Shown here one piece after another: positions 9,010-17,278 of a stretch of DNA of 64,000 nucleotides. This DNA comes from JACCQS01 sp963766765. Lineage in GTDB: Bacteria; Actinomycetota; Actinomycetes; Mycobacteriales; Geodermatophilaceae. Location of the stretch: the NCBI GenBank assembly GCA_963766765.1, contig CAVYBR010000008.1, positions 62,001 to 126,000 of the forward strand, given 5' to 3'. The position numbers and the translations under genes are program-made. The notes under the pieces are model-generated. The model saw nothing but the letters and a program-made list of their open reading frames with translations, was not told the DNA's origin and ran no database searches. How positions within the stretch are numbered: position 1 is the stretch's first letter; each line of letters begins with the position of its first letter.

Positions 9010-9060
9010 ACTCAGGGCCACCCTCAGTCGAATCATTCGACTCAAGGCCACCCTGAATCG
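9010..9060. repeat. Family-C palindromic repeat (pair of hairpins)
   Basis: Two GACTCAGGGCCACCC-type units flank a CAGTCGAATCATTCGACTC centre, giving nested inverted repeats with a few mismatches. It occupies most of the 83-bp space between the convergent acyltransferase and glycosyltransferase genes. Related copies: 13337-13555, 21454-21507, 32497-32542 and 54604-54680. Confidence 0.8.
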
Positions 9061-9073
9061 GTGTGTGCCGGGC

Positions 9074-9970
9074 TCAGTTGACGATGTTGGGTCGATCGAT
9101 CTGCGGCTTGAAGGTCAGTCCGCGGACGCCGGCTCGCGCGAGCCGCAACCGCAGCTTCCACGGCACCTTGCTGTGCGTCAGCTGCTTGACCATGTTTTCG
9201 ACCAGCGATGCCGCCAGGGTCGGACTACGCAGCGACCTGGCCGAGGCGATCTGGTTGCGCACCCCATACTCGAACTTCCAGATGTTGTCCGCGTTGACGT
9301 CGCCGAAGTTGACCCCGCGGTTCTGGGGGAGCAGGTGATTGACCCGGGATGTCGGAATGAAGACGCCGGGCCGGAACTTGGCCAGCCGCTGGGTGTATTC
9401 GGCGTCGTCGTACCAGAGGAAGAAGTTCGAGCTCGGCAGGCCAACGGCGTGCACGCCCTCCCGGGTCACCAGCGCGGAGACGAAGCTGCACGACTTCATC
9501 AGGGTGAAGTCAGCACCCAGCGCCAGCGGGCGGGCAAAGTCCCAGGTCGGCTCCGGAGTGTTCATCTCGCAGAGCGAGCCGTCCTTCCACAGCACCAGGC
9601 TGCAGGCGAAGCTGGGCAAGTAGCCCAGCACCGGCTCGGCGCGGGCCAGCCCGTCCACGAGTTCGCCGAGCGCTTCCGGCTGGGGGACGGTGTCGTCGTC
9701 CATGAGCCACATGCCGTCCAGACCCATTTCGTACGCCAGCGCTACCCCGGCTGAAAAGCCGCCTGCCCCACCGGTGTTGGTGGGGAGCCGTCGTACGGTG
9801 GTCTCGACCTTGGAGGTCCGGTCAGCCAGGAACTTCTCGGTCTCGTCGGTGGAGGCGTTGTCGATGATGATGACGTGCGCGGGCGGGTTGATCTGAGCGT
9901 CAATGCCGTCGAGGGTCTGCTCCAGCAGCTCCCGGCGGTTGTAGGTGACGACCACTGCGCCTACGCGCAT
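9074..9970 (-). CDS. GT2 family glycosyltransferase, GlfT1-like galactofuranosyltransferase
   Basis: 298 residues. GT-A fold with VGAVVVTYNRRELLEQTLD at the N-terminus, IIIDNASTDET, the NTGGAGGFSAG signature also found in GlfT1-type transferases, and the metal-binding MWLMDDDT (Asp91-93). A HLLPQNR segment lies in the C-terminal half. In mycobacteria GlfT1 adds the first galactofuranose residues to the rhamnose-bearing lipid linker. The gene neighbourhood (glf, Wzm/Wzt) supports that role; rhamnosyl transfer is an alternative. Start overlaps the stop of the upstream GT4 gene (TGATG). Confidence 0.85.
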   Translation of the reverse strand: MRVGAVVVTYNRRELLEQTLDGIDAQINPPAHVIIIDNASTDETEKFLADRTSKVETTVRRLPTNTGGAGGFSAGVALAYEMGLDGMWLMDDDTVPQPEALGELVDGLARAEPVLGYLPSFACSLVLWKDGSLCEMNTPEPTWDFARPLALGADFTLMKSCSFVSALVTREGVHAVGLPSSNFFLWYDDAEYTQRLAKFRPGVFIPTSRVNHLLPQNRGVNFGDVNADNIWKFEYGVRNQIASARSLRSPTLAASLVENMVKQLTHSKVPWKLRLRLARAGVRGLTFKPQIDRPNIVN

Positions 9971-11652
9971 CAGTTGGACCCCTTCAAGGACTTGAGTCGA
10001 TCACGGAGGTAGCTCGTACTCGGGACGACCGCACGCAACGCGTCGCTGAGCCGTTTCTGAGCAGCGGCCGCGCGCTCGTAGGCGCCCGGTTCGGTCACGA
10101 GTGTGCGCAGGGCAGCTTCCGCCTGCGCGAGGAACTTGTCCGGCGGCCGCGAGACCAGCATGTCCTCGGCGATCACGGTGCGCTGGCTGCCGACATCGGG
10201 GGACAGTACGAGGACACCCTGGCGCTCGGCTTCCAGTGACGTCAGGGTGAGCCCCTCGTTGTCGCTGCAGATCACCAGCACGTCGATATCGGCAAGGAAG
10301 TCGTCGGTCGGCCCCCATGGCCGGCGCTCAATGACGGAATCCAGTCCGCTCCGGTGGATCTGGTTCTCGGTCAACGGACCCAGCGGTCCGCTGCCCTGCA
10401 TCACGAAACTGAATAGGCCGGGGTCGCGCCGATGCAGCCGACGGCACAGTTCGACGAACAGGAACGGGCGTTTCTGCGGAGCCAGCCGACCCAGGAACCC
10501 GATCCGGAGAGAGTCGTTCGACTGCGCGGCCGGGCGCTTCTGGACGGGCTCGGTGGACGTCAGCGGGTGGTAGGACACCTTGGCGCGGGGGATTCCGGCG
10601 GCGAGGATGTAGGTGTCGCGCAGGTGCGGCGAGATCACGTGATGCTCGTCCAGGTACGGCGACGAGTTGACGCTGCGCCGGACGAAGCCGCCGGTTCGGT
10701 GCTCGATGATGTGCGTCGTGTCCAGCACGTAGACGTCGTCGGCGAGGTGTCGCAGGGCCGGCAGGAAGTCGTAGGCCCGGGTCGAGTGATGGATGTGCAA
10801 CGCCCGGATGTTGTGCGTATCCAGCAGGCCGACGAAGAAGCTGTGCCAGTCCTGCTCGGCAAGAGTATTCGCCGGAACGTAGACGTGCGGCGTGATCGCG
10901 AGTGCCTTGTCCAGCAACAGCTGAGCGGCCGGGACATCGGCGGTGATGACGACCTCGTAGCCGGCGTCGCGAGCCAGCTCGGCGGCCTGGAACGCCCACG
11001 ATTCCGCGCCGCCGGATTCGAGCCAGTGCATGGCGATCCAGTAGGCGGGCGGGCCGTCGGTGCCGTTGAACCGCGGGGTTCCGGTGCTGCTGGCCCAGGC
11101 TGCGAGCGGACGCAACTTGAGCCGGCTCTTGACCCGGCGGGTGTTCTGGTTCTGCCGCCAGCGGTCGAGCAGCAGCGGCGCGCGGGAGTAGATCTCCTTG
11201 TACGTCCTGCCGATGACCTTGCCCTTGATCGAGGTGGGCGGGAGGAAGTGGAAATCCCCGGTCTCATCCAGCAGAGCCTGCGACGGCAGGTGAACCGGCC
11301 GGACGACCTCGGCTCCGCGTACCGCGTCTTGCGGGGTGATCGTGAGCCGGCCGACCGACTTCGTCGAGTCGACCTTGGCGCGCCCAGTCTTGGTGCGCAG
11401 GTCCTGGCCGGGCGGGATCGGCTGGAGTTCGACCGGGACCAGCTCCAGTTCCAGAGCATTCGTCGGATAGGCGAGCTGCAGGCAGACCGCGACCCTGGTG
11501 AGCCAATGCGTGCCCAGTCGCTCGAGCAGCCGTTCGCCGTCCTCGGTGAGGCTGAGGCGGATGTCCCGGACTCCGGTTGTGTCGCGGAGCTCTGCCACCA
11601 CGCGCGCCGCCGTACTCGAATCGACGGTTTTGTGCTGCTCGATTCCTCTCAC
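9970..11652 (-). CDS. GT4-like glycosyltransferase with N-terminal extension
   Basis: 560 residues. The GT-B domain runs from about residue 190 (WIAMHWLESGGAESWAFQAA) to the end, with the donor-site region LRIGFLGRLAPQKRP, VMQGSGPLG, and the catalytic-type SDNEGLTLTSLEAERQG (EX7E-like). The first about 170 residues do not resemble a glycosyltransferase. They contain HLPSQALLDETGDFHFLPP and could be a separate binding domain. The protein probably extends or decorates the same polysaccharide. GTG start overlaps the ATPase stop (GTGA), so it is translated with the exporter. Confidence 0.82.
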   Translation of the reverse strand: MRGIEQHKTVDSSTAARVVAELRDTTGVRDIRLSLTEDGERLLERLGTHWLTRVAVCLQLAYPTNALELELVPVELQPIPPGQDLRTKTGRAKVDSTKSVGRLTITPQDAVRGAEVVRPVHLPSQALLDETGDFHFLPPTSIKGKVIGRTYKEIYSRAPLLLDRWRQNQNTRRVKSRLKLRPLAAWASSTGTPRFNGTDGPPAYWIAMHWLESGGAESWAFQAAELARDAGYEVVITADVPAAQLLLDKALAITPHVYVPANTLAEQDWHSFFVGLLDTHNIRALHIHHSTRAYDFLPALRHLADDVYVLDTTHIIEHRTGGFVRRSVNSSPYLDEHHVISPHLRDTYILAAGIPRAKVSYHPLTSTEPVQKRPAAQSNDSLRIGFLGRLAPQKRPFLFVELCRRLHRRDPGLFSFVMQGSGPLGPLTENQIHRSGLDSVIERRPWGPTDDFLADIDVLVICSDNEGLTLTSLEAERQGVLVLSPDVGSQRTVIAEDMLVSRPPDKFLAQAEAALRTLVTEPGAYERAAAAQKRLSDALRAVVPSTSYLRDRLKSLKGSN

Positions 11653-12401
11653 CCAATCTCTTGACGCAACGTTGCGATTGCTTCTTCGACTGGCCCGTCA
11701 ACGGTCAGCCGGCCATGGTCGAGCAGGATGCCCCGATCGCAGAGCCGCCCCACCATGTCCAAGTCATGGCTCACGATCACCAACGCGTGCCCTGCCGCCT
11801 TCAGTTCCCTGATTCTAGCGAGGCACTTCCGCTGGAACGGTTCGTCCCCCACGGACAAGATCTCGTCGATCAGGAAGATGTCGGGCTGGGTGTGCACCGC
11901 GACGGAGAAAGCCAGGCGCAGGAACATGCCGGAGGAGTAGAACTTCACCTCGGTGTCGATGAACTCTTCGATCTCGCTGAAGGCGACGATCGCGTCGAAG
12001 TTGGCGTCGAGTTCCTCCTCGGTCATCCCCAGGATCGCGCCATTGAGATAGACGTTCTCGCGGCCGGTCAGGTCGGGGTGAAAGCCCGCGCCCACCTCGA
12101 TCAGTCCGGCGACCTTGCCGCGTACCCGTACGCGACCCTCGTCGGCCCGCATGACACCCGAGATGAGCTTGAGCAGGGTGCTCTTGCCTGAACCGTTGAG
12201 GCCGAGGAGGCCCACAGCTTCTCCGTCGGAAACCTGGAACGAGATGTCGCTGAGCGCGACGAACTCGTGGCTGAGCGGCTCCTTGCGGCCACGGAGGTTC
12301 CAGACGACCTGGTCCTTGAGGGTGTGGCTGGAGCGCAGCGTGAAGTGCTTGGTCGCGTTTTCCACCTTGATCCGTGTGACCTGGGTGCTCGCAGGGCTCA
12401 T
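11649..12401 (-). CDS. Polysaccharide ABC exporter ATP-binding protein (Wzt/RfbE-like)
   Basis: 250 residues, one nucleotide-binding domain. Walker A GLNGSGKST at 67-75, signature region YSSGMFLRLAFSVAVH and Walker B DIFLIDEIL followed by SVGDEPFQRKC. The substitution of the canonical LSGGQ by YSSGM is characteristic of Wzt/TagH-type polysaccharide exporters, as is the preceding EFIDTEVKFYSSG. No C-terminal carbohydrate-binding domain is present, as in mycobacterial Rv3781. Pairs with the permease 4 bp upstream to flip lipid-linked galactan across the membrane. Confidence 0.92.
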   Translation of the reverse strand: MSPASTQVTRIKVENATKHFTLRSSHTLKDQVVWNLRGRKEPLSHEFVALSDISFQVSDGEAVGLLGLNGSGKSTLLKLISGVMRADEGRVRVRGKVAGLIEVGAGFHPDLTGRENVYLNGAILGMTEEELDANFDAIVAFSEIEEFIDTEVKFYSSGMFLRLAFSVAVHTQPDIFLIDEILSVGDEPFQRKCLARIRELKAAGHALVIVSHDLDMVGRLCDRGILLDHGRLTVDGPVEEAIATLRQEIG

Positions 12402-12405
12402 GGAC

Positions 12406-13269
12406 TCACAGCTCCTGGGCGAAGCGTCGATCGAGCCGGCGGAAGACGGCTTCGCCCAGCAGGAGGGTCAGAACAGAGGTGGCCAGGGCAACCACGCCGA
12501 CCCAGAGCAGGTGTGGCGGCAGCGGGATGTCGCCATCGGTCCCTGGATACCAAAAGCACCAGTGAAACAGCTCGACCGCGGCGGTCATCGGGTTGGCCAT
12601 GTAGAGCCAGAAGAAGAAGCCCTGACCGATGGCGGTGGTGACATTGGTCCACAGGTAGAGCACCGGGGAGATCCAGGTGGCGACCATCAGGATCAGGTCG
12701 ACGAAGTTCTCCGCGTCCCGGAACACCACGTTGATCGCGCCGAAGAGCAAACCGAGACCCAGGGAGAAGATCGTGACGACGAGGAACCCGAGCACCCCCG
12801 CCCCGATCTCGCCGATGGACGGCCGCCATCCGGCGATGAGCGCGCCGACCATGAGGACGAGCAGCTGCGGAAAGAAGTGCACCATCGCCACCCACAGCGA
12901 GGACACCGGGAAGAGCTCACGGGGGAGGTAGATCTTCTTGACCAGTGCCCCGTTGCCCACGATCGACCGGGTGGCGTTGCCGAAGGCTTCACTGAAGTAG
13001 TTGATGGCCACGATGCCGGAGAAGAGGTAGACCGCGAAATCCTCGACGCTCTCGTTCAGCCTGAGGAAGACGCCGATGGCGAAGTAGAAGACGATGAACT
13101 GCACCGCGGGCTTCAGGTAGGACCAGAAGAGCCCGAGCACCGAACCCTGGTAGCGGACGCGGAGCTCCTTGCGGACGAGGAGCTTCACCAGGAACCGGCG
13201 GTGCAGGACGTCGGTGAGTCCACGGCCGCGGCCCGGCTCGATGAAATCGTCGGAGGTGAGGGTCGTCAC
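12406..13269 (-). CDS. Polysaccharide ABC exporter permease (Wzm/RfbD-like)
   Basis: 287 residues with six membrane helices of the ABC-2 type and the N-terminal amphipathic segment VLHRRFLVKLLVRKELRVRYQ. Features GSVLGLFWSYLKPAVQFIVF and YLPRELFPVSSLWVAMVHF are typical of TagG/Wzm permeases. GTG start. First gene of the four-gene exporter and transferase operon on the minus strand. The operon's upstream region (13270-13559) is filled with family-C repeats, so its promoter must lie in or beside that array. Confidence 0.92.
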   Translation of the reverse strand: MTTLTSDDFIEPGRGRGLTDVLHRRFLVKLLVRKELRVRYQGSVLGLFWSYLKPAVQFIVFYFAIGVFLRLNESVEDFAVYLFSGIVAINYFSEAFGNATRSIVGNGALVKKIYLPRELFPVSSLWVAMVHFFPQLLVLMVGALIAGWRPSIGEIGAGVLGFLVVTIFSLGLGLLFGAINVVFRDAENFVDLILMVATWISPVLYLWTNVTTAIGQGFFFWLYMANPMTAAVELFHWCFWYPGTDGDIPLPPHLLWVGVVALATSVLTLLLGEAVFRRLDRRFAQEL

Positions 13270-13336
13270 GCGGAAACCCTCCAGCTCGCATCCCTGGCCG
13301 TTGACCCCGTACCAGGGCGACCGCGGGCCATCCTAA

Positions 13337-13555
13337 TCAACCCGACTCAGGGGATCCCTGCGACGTTGGGTTCGACGCAGGGCGTCCCTGAGTCGAATGA
13401 TTCGCCTGAGGGGCGCCCTCGTTCGGTCGGGGCGACTCAGGGCGCCCCTGAGTCGAATGATTCGCCTGAGGGGCGCCCTCGTTCGGTCGGGGCGACTCAG
13501 GGCGTCCCTGAGTCGATAGGTTCGCATCAGGGGACCCCTCAGTCGATAGGTACGC
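13337..13555. repeat. Family-C repeat array with exact 60-bp tandem duplication
   Basis: About 220 bp of back-to-back palindromic units separated by TCGAATGATTCG-type spacers. Bases 13381-13440 and 13441-13500 are the same 60-mer with one difference (T13385 versus C13445), and a third partial copy starts at 13501. Stem cores vary as GGGATCCCT, GGGCGTCCCT, GGGCGCCCCT and GGGGACCCCT, mostly preserving base pairing. It fills the divergent intergenic space between the exporter permease and the FAD reductase gene; I see no gene here. Confidence 0.9.
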
Positions 13556-13559
13556 ACCG

Positions 13560-14879
13560 ATGGAGCCAATCTGGGATCTGGCCATCGTCGGCGCCGGTCC
13601 GGCCGGGGCGAGCGCGGCGCTGTCGGCGCTCCATGTCCGCCCGGCCGCGCGCGTGCTACTGCTCGACCGCAGCGACTTCCCCCGGGACAAGGCATGCGGG
13701 GACGGCATCGCTCCGCATGCACTCGACGTCTTGGCGTCCATCGGCGTGACCGGGATCGAGCGTGGCTACGCCGGGGTTGATCGACTGCAGATCGGCTTCG
13801 CCTCCGGGCCTGTGGTGAACGGTGTCATGGCAAGGCCCGCCTTCGTGATCCCGCGGGAGGTCTTCGACGCCCGGCTCGTCGAGGCTGCCGTGGCACGCGG
13901 CGCCGAGTTCCGTCAGCAACGGGTCCGTACGGTCTCGGTCCCGGCCGACACCCAAGGCCTCGTGCGCAACGGCGACGATCCGATCGTGCTGGACGGCGCC
14001 ATCCGTGCCCGCCTCGTCATCGCCGCGGACGGTGCTTCATCGGTCATTCGCCGCCAGATCGCACCGCCGCGAGCCCGGGCGACCACCTGGCCGGCTGACC
14101 TGCTCCCTTGGCGGTTTCTGCAGAAACCGCCAGGAGATGTGGCGCTCGCGCGCTTGAGGCGATCCGGCGGCGACCGATTTCCTTGGCGGTTTCTGCAGAA
14201 ACCGCCAGGGGTGGGTGCGGTGGGTACGCACACGGCCGTGGCCATTAGGGGATACGCACCGGTTCGGGCTCGCGGGGCGGGTCAGCAGGAGATCGTCTTC
14301 GCCTCGCCCAACGGTCGCGGCCCGGCCAACTGGCCGGCGTACGCCTGGTCCTTCCCGATCGGGGACGGTCGGGCCAACGTCGGGTACGGCGAACTCCTCG
14401 GACCTGGCGAATCGTTGACCCGCCAGCACCTGCTTGACCGACTCGAGGAACTGCTGCCGGGTGCCGCCACGGACGCGCGCGCTTGGCGGGCGCACCTGCT
14501 GCCGCTATCGACGGGGCGCCCTCGGCAGCCTGATGGCCGGATCCTGTTCGTCGGCGATGCGATGAACCTGATCAATCCGGTCACCGGCGAGGGCATCTTC
14601 TATGCGGTTGCCTCCGGTGTGCTGGCCGGGCGGGCAGGGCTGGAGTCCGGCGATCCGGGCCGCGCGTACCGCACTGCGATCCGGCGGGTCCTGGGCAAAC
14701 ACTTTCGACACACCGATGCCGCTGCCCTGCTGGCTCGGTCGCCAGCCATCGTGAGCGCCGCAGTCCGCGCCGCAGGCCGGAATCCCGCAACGTTCGACGA
14801 TCTCGTCGAACTGGGCCTCGGTGCCGGCAAGCTCACGCCGTCCGCGCTGCGCGGGATCGCCACAGCGCTGCTCCGCTGA
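13560..14879 (+). CDS. Geranylgeranyl-reductase-like FAD-dependent oxidoreductase with repeat insertion
   Basis: 439 residues of the geranylgeranyl reductase/FixC flavoprotein family. FAD motif AIVGAGPAGASAA at 8-20, DKACGDGIAPHALD, a PREVFDARLVEAA strand, then FVGDAMNLINPVTGEGIFYA near 327. Such enzymes reduce isoprenoid double bonds, for example of menaquinone. Unusually, codons 184-191 and 209-216 are two copies of the family-A palindrome, each read as WRFLQKPP. They lie inside an about 40-residue insertion before HTAVAIRGYAPV that ordinary family members should lack. The reading frame stays intact, so the protein is probably made. Start ATG follows directly on the family-C array. Confidence 0.85.
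   Translation: MEPIWDLAIVGAGPAGASAALSALHVRPAARVLLLDRSDFPRDKACGDGIAPHALDVLASIGVTGIERGYAGVDRLQIGFASGPVVNGVMARPAFVIPREVFDARLVEAAVARGAEFRQQRVRTVSVPADTQGLVRNGDDPIVLDGAIRARLVIAADGASSVIRRQIAPPRARATTWPADLLPWRFLQKPPGDVALARLRRSGGDRFPWRFLQKPPGVGAVGTHTAVAIRGYAPVRARGAGQQEIVFASPNGRGPANWPAYAWSFPIGDGRANVGYGELLGPGESLTRQHLLDRLEELLPGAATDARAWRAHLLPLSTGRPRQPDGRILFVGDAMNLINPVTGEGIFYAVASGVLAGRAGLESGDPGRAYRTAIRRVLGKHFRHTDAAALLARSPAIVSAAVRAAGRNPATFDDLVELGLGAGKLTPSALRGIATALLR
14109..14132. repeat. Family-A palindrome inside the FAD reductase gene (first copy)
   Basis: Perfect 24-bp palindrome: half-site TGGCGGTTTCTG followed by its reverse complement, centre CTGCAG. Read in frame it encodes WRFLQKPP. Confidence 0.95.
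14184..14207. repeat. Family-A palindrome inside the FAD reductase gene (second copy)
   Basis: Identical to the copy 75 bp upstream, in the same frame and again encoding WRFLQKPP. Flanking bases CCT and AGGG also match, suggesting duplication of a slightly larger unit. Confidence 0.95.
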
Positions 14880-14897
14880 CTGCGCAACCGCCGGGTA

Positions 14898-17273
14898 TCA
14901 GTCGGATCGTGCGGTGCCTTTTCCTGGACGCCAGCGGGCGTGACCGGTCTTCGGCGTGCCCTCGCGGGCCAGTTGCAGGCGCGGCTTGGGCCCGTCGCTG
15001 CGGCCGGTTTGCGGCGCTCGAGCTCCCGCCTTCCAGGGCATCGGCCACGGCGCGCCCGGCCCGTCGTACCCCTGCTCGATCGCGGCGTGCAAGGTCCAGT
15101 TCGGGTTGTACAGATGCGCCCGGCCCACAGCACAGAGGTCGGCCCGACCGGCCAGCAGCAGCGAGTTGACGTCGTCCCAGGACGAGATCACCCCGACCGC
15201 GATCGTCGCGATCCCCACCTTGTTGCGGATGGCGTCGGCGAACGGCGTTTGGTACGAGCGCCCGAAGTCCGGCTTCTCCTCCGGCGCGATCTGGCCGGTG
15301 GACACGTCGATCGCGTCCGCCCCGGCATCGGCGAACGCCTGCGCCATCTGCACCGAGTCCGCGCCCGAGATTCCACCCTCGATCCAGTCCGTCGCCGAGA
15401 TCCTTACGCTCATCGGCTTGTCGTCCGGCCAGACCTCCCGGATCGCCGAAAAGACCTCGAGCGGATACCTCAGGCGATTAGCCAGCGAACCGCCGTACTC
15501 ATCGTCGCGCTGGTTCGTGATCGGCGAGATGAACGAACTCAGCAGGTATCCGTGCGCGCAGTGCAGCTCGAGCAGGTCGAAGCCGGCCCGGTCGCCCGAG
15601 ATCGCGGAGGCAACGAACTGGTCGCGGATCTCGGCCATGTCCTCGATGGTCAACTCGCGGGGGACTTGGTTGACGCCGGCCCTGTACGGCAGGGCGGAGG
15701 GCCCGACGACCGGCCAGTTCGCGTCGGCATCCTCCAGCGGCTCGTCGATCCCCTCCCACATGAGCTTCGTCGAGCCCTTGCGCCCGGAGTGTCCGAGTTG
15801 GAGACCGATCGCGGCCTTCGACTGCCCGTGCACGGCATCGACGATCCGTTTCCAGGCGGTCTCGTGCCCCTGCTCGTACAGCCCGCCGCACCCGGGCGTG
15901 ATCCGTCCCGATGCGCTGACGCAGACCATCTCGGTCATGACCAGCCCAGCGCCGCCGAGCGCTTTGCCCCCGAGATGCAGCAGATGGAAGTCGGTGGGAT
16001 ACCCGTCGACGGAGACGTACATGTCCATCGGAGAGACCACGACCCGGTTATGCAGGGTCAGTCCGCGCAAGGTGAACGGCTGGAACATCGGCGGTCTGAC
16101 CTCGGCCGCGCCGATGTCCCTGGCGTAGGCCTTGTCCATCTCCTCGACGAACTCCGGATCGCGGACGCGCAGATTGTCGTGCGTGACGCGGCGGCTGCGG
16201 GTCAGGATGTTGAAGGCGAACAGCGCCGGATCCTGGTGCGTGTACTGGCCCAGATTCTCGAACCATTCCAAGCTCGCCTGAGCCGCCCGCTGCGTGGACT
16301 GGACGACCGGCCGGCGTTCCGCCTCGTAGGCAGTCAGACCCGCGTCGACCGAACCCTCCTCGTGCAAACAGGCGGCCAACGCCAGCGCATCCTCCATCGC
16401 CAGCTTGGTCCCGGAGCCAATCGAGAAGTGGGCGGTGTGCGCCGCGTCCCCGATCAGGACAAGATTGTCCTTGCGCCACTTCGCGTTTCGTACGGTCGTG
16501 AAGCTGATCCACTTCGATCCGTTGCCGACCACCTTGTGTCCACTGAGGACGTCGGCGAACAGCTCGGTCACCTTCGCGATCGCGGCCTCGTCGTTCTGCC
16601 CCGGACCCAGGGTGCTGGCGTCGACTGCGTCGAAGCCGGCGGCCCGCCAGACGTCGTCGGCCATCTCGACGATGAACGTGGAACCAGTTGCCCCGTAAGG
16701 GTAGCCATGAATCTGCATGACGCCGTATGGCGTTTCCTCGATGTAGAACTTGAACGCCTCGAAGACCAGGTCCGTGCCCAGCCACATGTACTTGCACCGA
16801 CGTACGTCCAGGCTCGTACCGAACTCGTCGGCGAACCGCGTCCGTACGGCGGAGTTGACCCCGTCGCTGGCGACCACGAGGTCGTACGTCGACGTCAGTT
16901 CGTCCAACGGTGGCGCCTCGGTACGGAAGTGCGTCTCCACACCGAGGTCGGCGCACCGCTGCTGCAGGATCTGGAGGAGTCGAACTCGGGCCAACGCCGC
17001 GAAGCTGTGCCCACCCGAGGTGAACGTCTCCCCGGCGAAGTGCACGTCGATGTCGTCCCATCGAGCGAACTCGCGCTGCATCGCCGCGAACACGGCCGGG
17101 TCGGCATGCTCGATCCCGCCGAGGGTCTCATCGGAGAAGACCACTCCGAACCCGAACGTGTCGTCATGCGCGTTGCGCTCCCACACCGTGATCTCATGCG
17201 TGGGATCGAGTTGCTTGGCCAGAGCGGCGAAGTACAGCCCGCCGGGCCCGCCGCCGAGGACGGCAATGCGCAT
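14898..17273 (-). CDS. Fused FAD monooxygenase / Old-Yellow-Enzyme reductase (2-aminobenzoyl-CoA or salicylyl-CoA 5-hydroxylase type)
   Basis: 791 residues in two domains. Residues 1 to about 370 are a class-A flavin monooxygenase (VLGGGPGGLYFAAL, then LVLIGDAAHTAHFSIGSG). Residues about 390 to the end are an FMN OYE-type reductase (FQPFTLRGLTLHNRVVVSPM, LQLGHSGRKGS, DLLELHCAHGYLLSSFISP). This fusion is known from 2-aminobenzoyl-CoA monooxygenase/reductase and salicylyl-CoA 5-hydroxylase. ATG 17273 chosen; a TTG nine bases upstream is possible. It follows the CoA ligase with essentially no gap, so the pair probably activates and then dearomatises anthranilate or hydroxylates salicylate as CoA thioester. 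Confidence 0.9.
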   Translation of the reverse strand: MRIAVLGGGPGGLYFAALAKQLDPTHEITVWERNAHDDTFGFGVVFSDETLGGIEHADPAVFAAMQREFARWDDIDVHFAGETFTSGGHSFAALARVRLLQILQQRCADLGVETHFRTEAPPLDELTSTYDLVVASDGVNSAVRTRFADEFGTSLDVRRCKYMWLGTDLVFEAFKFYIEETPYGVMQIHGYPYGATGSTFIVEMADDVWRAAGFDAVDASTLGPGQNDEAAIAKVTELFADVLSGHKVVGNGSKWISFTTVRNAKWRKDNLVLIGDAAHTAHFSIGSGTKLAMEDALALAACLHEEGSVDAGLTAYEAERRPVVQSTQRAAQASLEWFENLGQYTHQDPALFAFNILTRSRRVTHDNLRVRDPEFVEEMDKAYARDIGAAEVRPPMFQPFTLRGLTLHNRVVVSPMDMYVSVDGYPTDFHLLHLGGKALGGAGLVMTEMVCVSASGRITPGCGGLYEQGHETAWKRIVDAVHGQSKAAIGLQLGHSGRKGSTKLMWEGIDEPLEDADANWPVVGPSALPYRAGVNQVPRELTIEDMAEIRDQFVASAISGDRAGFDLLELHCAHGYLLSSFISPITNQRDDEYGGSLANRLRYPLEVFSAIREVWPDDKPMSVRISATDWIEGGISGADSVQMAQAFADAGADAIDVSTGQIAPEEKPDFGRSYQTPFADAIRNKVGIATIAVGVISSWDDVNSLLLAGRADLCAVGRAHLYNPNWTLHAAIEQGYDGPGAPWPMPWKAGARAPQTGRSDGPKPRLQLAREGTPKTGHARWRPGKGTARSD

Positions 17274-17278
17274 CCGGC

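Noticed and set aside
13337..13555. Possible CRISPR array
   Set aside because: Repeats are palindromic and adjacent, with no unique spacers of constant length and no cas genes nearby; the 60-bp copies are a tandem duplication.
12115..13749. 544-codon plus-strand frame across the Wzt/Wzm genes
   Set aside because: Antisense to two exporter genes with canonical motifs and it continues through the family-C array.
14109..14207. Family-A palindromes as rho-independent terminators
   Set aside because: They lie inside coding sequence and lack a following T-run; those between genes also lack one.
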